Both the position numbers and the translations under genes were made by a program. Of a DNA stretch of 64,000 nt, positions 57,797 to 64,000 are shown in pieces; the stretch's first letter is position 1, and each line of letters begins with the position of its first letter. The notes below the pieces were generated by a model. The model had not been told where the DNA came from and searched no databases. It was given only the letters and a program-made list of their open reading frames with translations. Origin of the DNA: Stieleria marina (GTDB lineage Bacteria; Planctomycetota; Planctomycetia; Pirellulales; Pirellulaceae); the NCBI GenBank assembly GCA_007741555.1, contig CP036526.1, positions 4,526,001 through 4,590,000 of the forward strand. Direction: 5' to 3'.

Positions 57797-58180
57797 ATGC
57801 GTCCACTGATTATCGTCGTCTGTGTCCTTACCACATCGTCGCTGGCGTACTACACGACCGCGTATCGCTCGAACAGTAATGCGGGCTTTGGCGCATCGCA
57901 GAACCCAATGTTTTCGACCAACACCGACGTAGTGGCCACACGCGACCCATCGCTGCTGGCCGAATTCAAAGCCACTTTGAATCGCGATATCATCTTGAAG
58001 TGTGTGGCTCAGCATGAAGCCGGTCGTGAAATGGATTTGGATTATCTCGCCACTTGCGGTGACTTTGATGTTTACGCCCGCTATCTCCGCATTTCCAAGT
58101 TCGAAGCGGTCAAGAAGTTCCAACATGTGATCATCTATTCGTCATCGATGCTCGAATTTGAAGAACGACTCGCCCGCTAA
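57797..58180 (+). CDS. Small exported hypothetical protein
   Basis: 127 residues from ATG 57797, which puts MRPLIIVVCVLTTSSLAYY at the N-terminus as a signal peptide or anchor; the earlier start at 57758 would add a charged stretch in front. The mature part begins with a Ser/Asn-rich linker, then a helical segment with DPSLLAEFKATLNRDI, CVAQHEAGREMD and YLATCGDFDVYARYLRISKF. No family was recognised. Two cysteines about 25 residues apart could form a disulfide. Confidence 0.6.
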   Translation: MRPLIIVVCVLTTSSLAYYTTAYRSNSNAGFGASQNPMFSTNTDVVATRDPSLLAEFKATLNRDIILKCVAQHEAGREMDLDYLATCGDFDVYARYLRISKFEAVKKFQHVIIYSSSMLEFEERLAR

Positions 58181-58645
58181 GCGGCGCCGCAAACAATGCC
58201 CGCCGTTGCTCTTCAACGACGCCGTGTTTCTCTTTCACCGGCAACACTCCCGGTAGGGACGAAGTCACTTCAATCGCGTATGGCGTACCGTTCCCTTCGC
58301 ATTCAATCTGCTTATCAAACGCGCAGTTTGCGCAACCGCCGGGCAACCTTCAGCTTCCGATGCTGACTCTGACCATCGTTCAGAGTGCGGTTGAGAAACA
58401 CTTGAATCAAAAAATAGAAATTTGCTTAAGTTTTCTCGCTTTGTTTACTTAGTGCAAATGTACATGGGAACGTTCCAAGGGAAACGATTCCGTCCCAACA
58501 GCTGCGCCCAAGCCACGCGCGATGTTAAGCAAACGTGCTTCGATGCGAATTGGCTTTCGGCTTGCTACTGACTTGTCAGGAACGATCTTATCGGCGACGG
58601 GGGACTCCGCCGCCACTCTCTTCCTCACATTCAGCACAGAGTCAA
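58181..58645. other. Intergenic upstream of the second DUF1559 paralogue
   Basis: 465 bp, no coding frame with motifs. The A/T-rich stretch around 58400-58460 may contain the promoter for the DUF1559 gene. Confidence 0.45.
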
Positions 58646-59899
58646 ATGAAGTTCACGACGAAAAACCAGGTCCGCCCCCGCAGTGCGTTCACACTGGTCG
58701 AACTACTTGTAGTCATCGCCATCATCGGCATTCTCGTGGGGCTGCTTTTGCCTGCGGTTCAAGCAGCACGCGAAGCAGCTAGACGAATGAGTTGCAGCAA
58801 CAATTTCAAGCAAATTGGACTGGCGATTCACAACTACCATTCCGCGTACAAACAGCTTCCTATCCACGGCGGCGGCACCAAAGGGACTCACCAAGGTCGT
58901 CACGAAAGTGGACAGCGAGGCAACGACCGGTTGGAACTCTCGGCATTGGTTCCGCTGACTCCCTTCTTTGAACAGCAAGGTTTGTGGTCGCAGATTAGCA
59001 ATCCGTTTCAAACTGAAGACAGCTCGGGCGGAGTTCGGGTCTACAACCCCATGGGCCCTTGGCCTGGCATGCCGTTGTCAGCCCACCTGACCTGGGGCAA
59101 CTACGATCCGTGGTTAACAAACATCCCCACGTTGCGGTGCCCCAGTGACCCCGGCATCGGCTTGCCCGCACCTGGCCGTACAAACTATGCCCTTTGCACT
59201 GGTGATTCTTGCGACGCCGGGTTTGGCGGTGCACTCAATCGCTTGACCGGTGCGACACAAAGCGGTGGGAATCCGCCGATGTACTCCCGAGTGCAAGCGT
59301 CCCAGCGGGGCGCGTTTGCGGTTCAGTTAAGGTCCAAGTTCCGCGATGTGCTGGACGGTTTGTCCAACACGATCTTTGCGGGCGAAATCATCACGGACTT
59401 AGGTGACCGCGATCGACGGACTCACCTCGCCGACAACATGGCTCAAAACATCATCAGCGCCGGTGGCAACATGGACTGCCGACTCAGCCTGGATCCCGAG
59501 CGCCCCATGTTTTGGGCTCAAGATCCCTCACCGAATCGCTTGACCGGCAGCGCCGAAGAACGCCGTGGAATGAAGTGGGCATCGCTGCTTCCCATCTACA
59601 CGCAAATGATGACGATCCTGCCTCCCAACTCGGAGCTTTGCGGCAACAACTTCTATTACTCGATTGTCGTTGCCCCACCAAGCAGTCGCCACCAAGGCGG
59701 CGTCCATGTCTTGATGGGCGACGGTGCTGTCAAGTTCGTCTCCGATTCGATCGAAGCAGGTGATCCGCATCGCGGGCAAGTCGGCATTCACGCAGCTCAC
59801 AATGACCCTCAGTCAACCGCGGGAAGCCGTAGCCCCTACGGTCTGTGGGGAGCCTTGGGAACTCGTGCTGCTAGCGAAGTCATCCAAGACTTTGAGTGA
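58646..59899 (+). CDS. DUF1559 prepilin-like protein
   Basis: 417 residues from ATG 58646; the upstream frame is arginine-rich and would displace the signal. [20 protein letters not shown] is a model type III signal peptide near residue 13. [69 protein letters not shown] (H-X9-DG) and [16 protein letters not shown] cover the whole DUF1559 family layout. It is a close relative of the gene at 54848. A small lipoprotein follows 66 bp downstream on the same strand, a frequent pairing in planctomycetes. Role: pseudopilin-like, precise function unknown. Confidence 0.93.
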   Translation: MKFTTKNQVRPRSAFTLVELLVVIAIIGILVGLLLPAVQAAREAARRMSCSNNFKQIGLAIHNYHSAYKQLPIHGGGTKGTHQGRHESGQRGNDRLELSALVPLTPFFEQQGLWSQISNPFQTEDSSGGVRVYNPMGPWPGMPLSAHLTWGNYDPWLTNIPTLRCPSDPGIGLPAPGRTNYALCTGDSCDAGFGGALNRLTGATQSGGNPPMYSRVQASQRGAFAVQLRSKFRDVLDGLSNTIFAGEIITDLGDRDRRTHLADNMAQNIISAGGNMDCRLSLDPERPMFWAQDPSPNRLTGSAEERRGMKWASLLPIYTQMMTILPPNSELCGNNFYYSIVVAPPSSRHQGGVHVLMGDGAVKFVSDSIEAGDPHRGQVGIHAAHNDPQSTAGSRSPYGLWGALGTRAASEVIQDFE

Positions 59900-59965
59900 T
59901 CCGTTATCGGTCCCTCACTCGACTGCCCCTTAGCTTTTCAACTTTCTAAACAAAGACTGACCGAC

Positions 59966-60154
59966 ATGCAAAATTTCATTCCACTTGCCATCGCCATGGC
60001 ATTCTCCATCACCGGTTGCGGCCCCGATGTGGCATCGGTTCCCACTGATAGCAGCGCGATGCAATCCTACATTGACCAACACCCCGAAATGAATATCACG
60101 GACGAACAGCTGAACTCCCAGCCAGAACCTGGGTCGGCCAAAATGGAAGGGTAG
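59966..60154 (+). CDS. Small lipoprotein
   Basis: 62 residues. MQNFIPLAIAMAFSITGCG is a lipoprotein signal with lipobox SITGC; the mature peptide of about 45 residues is acidic and unstructured-looking (SYIDQHPEMNITDEQLN). It is probably co-transcribed with the DUF1559 gene. Small lipoproteins of this kind commonly follow DUF1559 genes in planctomycetes; their role is unknown. Confidence 0.75.
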   Translation: MQNFIPLAIAMAFSITGCGPDVASVPTDSSAMQSYIDQHPEMNITDEQLNSQPEPGSAKMEG

Positions 60155-60442
60155 CCCACCGGCGTTCGCCTTCCGGAAAATGCCAGCCGACCCGTCATCG
60201 CGGGTCGGCGGATGCCAATTTCACACACCCAACAACGCGATAGCGTTTTCGTATCAAATTTCCGCGTTGGCAAAACATCTGGGCCTAGCACCGTACAAAT
60301 CACTGGCCTGATGTTTCGATCACCAGCTTCCACTGTCGTTGATCAAAAGAAAGGTTGACCGGCTTGGGGGACAGGAAGCAATCCGTCGTGTAGTGCTGGA
60401 CCACGCGGTCCAGCGACAAAAACTCACACGCAGGATAAGACC

Positions 60443-61396
60443 ATGTTACGAATCATCATGCTGCCAGCAATCGTCTGCTTGGTCGGTGCCAGCGGATGGA
60501 CGCAAGAGTACGGGCGCTCCTCCACCTACAAAATCCGACGAATCATTGGCCAGGTTCCTCCTCGCCCTCCGATCCTCGGGCCAAGCAAGATTGAAGACGT
60601 CCAGACCATGGTCGGCGGAACATTTATCGAATTGCAGTTCAAAACCACTCATGCTGTGCGTGGATTGGTGCTGTGGACGAACAGATCGACCGGTGTCGCT
60701 GGCAGCCGGATGACGGCCAATGGCAAGAAACACAAACTGCTGGTAGAGAATCTGTCGCCCGACAGCGACTATCGTTTTCAGATTTACCAGTTGCCGATCG
60801 ATCCCCTTCCTGTCGACCTGCACACGCATGAATTCCAAAGAACGACGCTTCAAAAGAACGTGACGTGCTTTGTCGAAAACATCTACATGCTGGACGACTC
60901 CGATGAACTTTCCGCTGGGGAGTTCTTCTTCAACTTCATCCTGGGTTCCAAGGACGCCAATTTCAACGAATCCGGAAATGCTTGGGATGCTTTTGGCACA
61001 CCGCTTGTCAGCATCCACAGCGGAACGAACTTGGCCCTGATGCCCGCGGGAATTACAAACGTATTGTCGGCAGACAACGTGCATTCACCCGATCTGAAAT
61101 TTGCGGTCAGTGCCTTTGAAGACGACGGGTTGGACGGCTTCCTAGGCTTGCCGCCGCGTGCCCCCAAACCCGACTTGTACGTCGGATCCTACGACCACGG
61201 CGTGACCGAAACAAACAGCGGGTTCCTTTTGACAAACATTTCCGGTTCGGCTCTGACCCCCAATGCAAACACCCCACAAAAGCGAGAATCGCTAAACAAA
61301 TCGTTCGATCTGTATGTTCCCCCAAGCTCTGAGTCAGATTTAAGCTACGCGATCTCGGGCTGGATTGTGGTGTCATACGCTGCCCCAAACCAATGA
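60443..61396 (+). CDS. Secreted hypothetical protein with a fibronectin III-like segment
   Basis: 317 residues. The N-terminus MLRIIMLPAIVCLVGASGWTQ looks like a signal peptide. Residues about 60-125 resemble a fibronectin type III strand pattern (TFIELQFKTTHAVRGLVLW, KLLVENLSPDSDYRFQIYQLP). The rest is beta-rich with an acidic FEDDGLDGFLG loop and ends SYAISGWIVVSYAAPNQ. No catalytic motif or family was recognised. The neighbours are a small lipoprotein upstream and a propeller protein downstream, all on the plus strand. Confidence 0.7.
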   Translation: MLRIIMLPAIVCLVGASGWTQEYGRSSTYKIRRIIGQVPPRPPILGPSKIEDVQTMVGGTFIELQFKTTHAVRGLVLWTNRSTGVAGSRMTANGKKHKLLVENLSPDSDYRFQIYQLPIDPLPVDLHTHEFQRTTLQKNVTCFVENIYMLDDSDELSAGEFFFNFILGSKDANFNESGNAWDAFGTPLVSIHSGTNLALMPAGITNVLSADNVHSPDLKFAVSAFEDDGLDGFLGLPPRAPKPDLYVGSYDHGVTETNSGFLLTNISGSALTPNANTPQKRESLNKSFDLYVPPSSESDLSYAISGWIVVSYAAPNQ

Positions 61397-61580
61397 TCAC
61401 GCGTCAATCAGGCGGCATGGATGGAACTCGCCAACGAGCGAGATGCTGCGAGCCTTGTCGGTCTGGAGAGGCCCAGCTTGTGTTTCTCAGTGGGTAGAAT
61501 GGTGCAAACGTCTTTAGCGTCTTTCATCTCTGCGATGCCAAAGCCAGACGCTTGATGCACCTATCGAAAACCGGAATCTG

Positions 61581-63314
61581 ATGATGTCGATTGCACCTGA
61601 TCGATCGCACTTCTCTGTTGTGTTCGGTATGCCCGCCCGATTCGGATGGGTGATCGCGATGCTGCTGGTGCCCGATGTGCTGCTCCTATCGGGTACGGCG
61701 GAATCGCAAGACAATGATACATCTCGAACAGAATTTCGGTTGGCTGCGGGGTTCCCTTCTGAGAATGCAACGAACGTGTCGACGGGCGTTGCGATCAGTC
61801 TGCGTTTCAACCAGCCAGTGAACCCGGATACGCTGAAATCTCTGAAACTGATTGCAGCGGATGGCACCGAGGTACCGTGTCGAAGATCGACGGACCTGAC
61901 CAATGCGTCGATCACGCTTGTGCCGCGAAACGACTTGAAACCATTGACGAAGTACACGTGCCAAGGATCAAACGGCACGATGTCACAGGACGGTCAAGCG
62001 TTGACGGTGTTTTCGCGGCAATTCACAACGGGCCTGAATTCTGCTACCGAGTCCGCTCAGCCGACATTCAATCTGCAAACGTTCGATGAAACGCGCTCGA
62101 TGACCACGATTCTGTTTGGGCCGGACCGTCGCTTGTATGCGGCGGATGCTTTTGGCCATCTGGTTCGCTGGGACATTGACGACCAAGGGTTCCCGCAGAA
62201 CCGAACCGTCTTGTTGAGTGACCCAAACGAAAGTCGGCAGTACATCGATTTGGAATGGGATCCAGATGCGACAGCCGACAATTTGATTTTGTGGGCCAGC
62301 TTCTCCCATCGCAAAGCGCAGCGTGACGATCGCTTTTATTTCACCGGCACGATTGTCCGCATGCAATTGGGCGACACGATCCACGAGACGACCATCGTGT
62401 CGGGTTTGCCACACGGCCGAGAACGCCAGGGCGGTTTTGATACGCTGCCGCATCAACCCAACGGGCTCGTGTTTCGCGACGGAAAACTCTACCAGACAGT
62501 CGGGTCGACCAGCAGCTCGGGCGGACCGCCCAATTGGGGCAACCCTGAACAACCGCTATCGGCCTGCATCCTTGAATACAACTACCGTGCTATCGATGCT
62601 CCGCTGGACGTCCATCCAAGTTCAGGGATCGATCCTTCGGCAAAGGATTCTCCGGTAAAGATATATGCAACCGGAGTGCGAAATGCGTTGGAAATCACTT
62701 CGCACTCCAATGGGCACCTCTACACGGCGACTAACATCAACGATCGAACAGGCCCGCAAGACGGAGTTCCCAACGCACCGCATCTTCCCGGCAACCAAAA
62801 TTTGTTGATCAAGGGAACCACGCCCGACCACGAAAGTCTGTTTCTTCTCAAACGCGGCCGCCACTACGGATTTCCCAATCCGTCGCGCGGCCAGTACGTT
62901 TTGCACGGTGGAAATCCAACTGCGCAAAAGGACCGTTACGAAATCCCTGACTACCCTGTCGGCACACAGCCGGACGAAGGATTCGCGGCCGAGCTGATGT
63001 ACGAAATCTGGCAACACGGAGGCACCAGTGCAAACGGAATGATCGAATATCAACCGGCAACAAAGCATCCACTTTCGGGTTGCCTGCTGAGCTGTTTTTT
63101 TTCGGCCAAAAAGATATCCGCGATCCGACTCGGCGACGACGGCCTTCCGATCAGTATCACCAGCTTGCGTTCCGGCCAGGGCAAACTGACATTCGACGGT
63201 CCCCTGGATATCACCCAGGACAAACAGACCGGCATTCTCTACATCGCCGACTTTGGCACCCAGTCAAAATTCGGGGCCGACGGATCATTGAAAGTTCTCC
63301 GGCCATCACGCTGA
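61581..63314 (+). CDS. Secreted protein: Big_5-type Ig-like domain plus GSDH-like beta-propeller
   Basis: 577 residues; ATG at 61584 or 61629 are possible alternatives. A hydrophobic stretch (FGWVIAMLLVPDVLLLSG) forms the signal. Residues about 48-150 are a Big_5/SbsA-type Ig-like domain (NATNVSTGVAISLRFNQPVN). From about 165 a beta-propeller resembles glucose/sorbosone dehydrogenase (GSDH) proteins: TTILFGPDRRLYAADAFGHL, HQPNGLVFRDGKLYQTVG, YATGVRNALEITSHSNGHLY, and HYGFPNPSRG near the end. The YATGVRN-x-x-x and GRHYGFP blocks are typical of this family, whose members oxidise sugars with PQQ; catalytic His/Arg could not be assigned, so an enzyme role is only likely. Confidence 0.82.
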   Translation: MMSIAPDRSHFSVVFGMPARFGWVIAMLLVPDVLLLSGTAESQDNDTSRTEFRLAAGFPSENATNVSTGVAISLRFNQPVNPDTLKSLKLIAADGTEVPCRRSTDLTNASITLVPRNDLKPLTKYTCQGSNGTMSQDGQALTVFSRQFTTGLNSATESAQPTFNLQTFDETRSMTTILFGPDRRLYAADAFGHLVRWDIDDQGFPQNRTVLLSDPNESRQYIDLEWDPDATADNLILWASFSHRKAQRDDRFYFTGTIVRMQLGDTIHETTIVSGLPHGRERQGGFDTLPHQPNGLVFRDGKLYQTVGSTSSSGGPPNWGNPEQPLSACILEYNYRAIDAPLDVHPSSGIDPSAKDSPVKIYATGVRNALEITSHSNGHLYTATNINDRTGPQDGVPNAPHLPGNQNLLIKGTTPDHESLFLLKRGRHYGFPNPSRGQYVLHGGNPTAQKDRYEIPDYPVGTQPDEGFAAELMYEIWQHGGTSANGMIEYQPATKHPLSGCLLSCFFSAKKISAIRLGDDGLPISITSLRSGQGKLTFDGPLDITQDKQTGILYIADFGTQSKFGADGSLKVLRPSR

Positions 63315-63338
63315 CGATCACGCGGAGTGAGGGGCCAA

Positions 63339-64000
63339 CTACTCCACCGCGAGCACGTTGTCGGACGGAGCAAATGGCCAACCAGGAAGCCGACAGCAGC
63401 TCTGCAGCGCCAGGATCGCGTAGGCGCTGCCCGTGTTGGAGATCAGATTGCCCGCATCGTTGACCGGCGAACGCGTAAACCATTTGCCACTTTGGCGTTG
63501 ATTGGCAAGCAACCACTCGATGCCCTTTTGCAAACGCTGGTCGCTGGCGGGGACCCCCAATTCGCGGCTGATGACGATGACCAATCCCGTGCCGTAGGCG
63601 TCACTCGTCTGCGTGTCCAATGGCTCACCATCGCCTCGCTCCAACCCCTTCCAATCAGACAGAAATCCCGCGGTCGACCAACCGCCATCGGGGAGCTGTA
63701 ACGCTAAAAGTTCGTGCAGTGTTTTTGCCCGATCGCCATCGCTTGCAATGTCAGCGATACGCTTGGAACACCACGCGATCATCGCTCGGTGGTGAAGTGA
63801 CTGAGGCGGATGATTTTTCAGATACCTGCGTAAATTCACCAAGCCTGCTTTGGCAGACTCCGTTTCGGCGTACCCGTCCGGAGCGATCCCGACGGCAAGT
63901 GCAGCCAGCGTTACTCCAAAGTGGTCGTCGATTTCCATGGGGGCATAATCACAATGCGGCCACTTCCATCCGCCATCGTCTCGCTGCACGGTCCACAACA
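63339..64000 (-). CDS. Squalene-cyclase/prenyltransferase-like alpha-toroid protein, 5' end outside window
   Basis: The frame is open at the right edge, at least 220 codons. QW-type motifs repeat: QRDDGGWKWP, QLPDGGWST and QRQSGKWFTR, as in the alpha/alpha-toroid fold of squalene-hopene cyclases and prenyltransferases. The start lies outside the window; the TTG at 63998 is only an in-frame codon. No DxDD-type cyclase motif is in the visible part, so it may be one of the many planctomycete toroid proteins of unknown activity rather than a hopene cyclase. It ends 24 bp from the convergent propeller gene. Confidence 0.8.
   Translation of the reverse strand, partial: LWTVQRDDGGWKWPHCDYAPMEIDDHFGVTLAALAVGIAPDGYAETESAKAGLVNLRRYLKNHPPQSLHHRAMIAWCSKRIADIASDGDRAKTLHELLALQLPDGGWSTAGFLSDWKGLERGDGEPLDTQTSDAYGTGLVIVISRELGVPASDQRLQKGIEWLLANQRQSGKWFTRSPVNDAGNLISNTGSAYAILALQSCCRLPGWPFAPSDNVLAVE

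Noticed and set aside
58131-58346. 71-codon minus-strand ORF with a CANCAF motif
   Set aside because: It overlaps the 3' end of the plus-strand gene, has no ribosome-binding site and no recognisable family.

Overview
The window looks like chromosomal DNA of a planctomycete, most likely a Rhodopirellula-like member of the Pirellulaceae. The reasons are: several prepilin-like DUF1559 proteins ending in H-X9-DG motifs, a BBP7-type outer-membrane barrel, three very large secreted proteins opening with a basic LEPR-XLL-like leader, a PEP-CTERM protein, GEVED and dockerin-like modules, and the low gene density. All identifications come from reading the sequence and from family knowledge; no database search was run.

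Layout. 1-12632 (minus): the 5' part of a giant secreted gene, at least 4,210 codons and still open at the left edge (beta-helix repeats, LamG, Ig-like, PA14-like, 13 CARDB-like repeats, TIG-like). 12.9-16.5 kb: a decayed or accessory patch holding an ORF split by an in-frame TGA, a DUF4303 gene, an ankyrin-like ORF, and a 27-bp direct repeat. 16.5-35.0 kb (minus): a 5,928-residue dockerin-ended protein followed within about 20 bp by a PEP-CTERM protein, probably one operon. 35.0-38.2 kb: a relic zone with a PD40-like fragment, an IS3-family transposase remnant, a possibly frameshifted small gene and a tRNA-Arg(TCT). 38.3-44.1 kb (plus): a BBP7 barrel and a repeat-rich secreted protein with seven exact-length 123-residue repeats. 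44.7-53.4 kb (plus): two pseudopilin-like proteins, a DUF1573 protein, a double-zinc-ribbon/PilM fusion, and a DUF1559 lipoprotein. 53.5-64 kb: carA, two close DUF1559 paralogues, a NagD-type HAD phosphatase, a small lipoprotein, secreted proteins of unknown role, a GSDH-like propeller and a partial squalene-cyclase-like toroid gene.

How the genes fit together. Most products are predicted to be exported, surface-bound or pseudopilin-like. The giant proteins share a leader motif and so probably an export or anchoring route. One carries a dockerin-like end and its operon partner a PEP-CTERM end. The 44.7-53.4 kb cluster combines a cytoplasmic PilM-like platform protein with prepilin-like substrates and a periplasmic-type DUF1573 protein; it is the best candidate for an undescribed assembly, though that is inference from gene order. 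carA and the tRNA are the only plain housekeeping genes.
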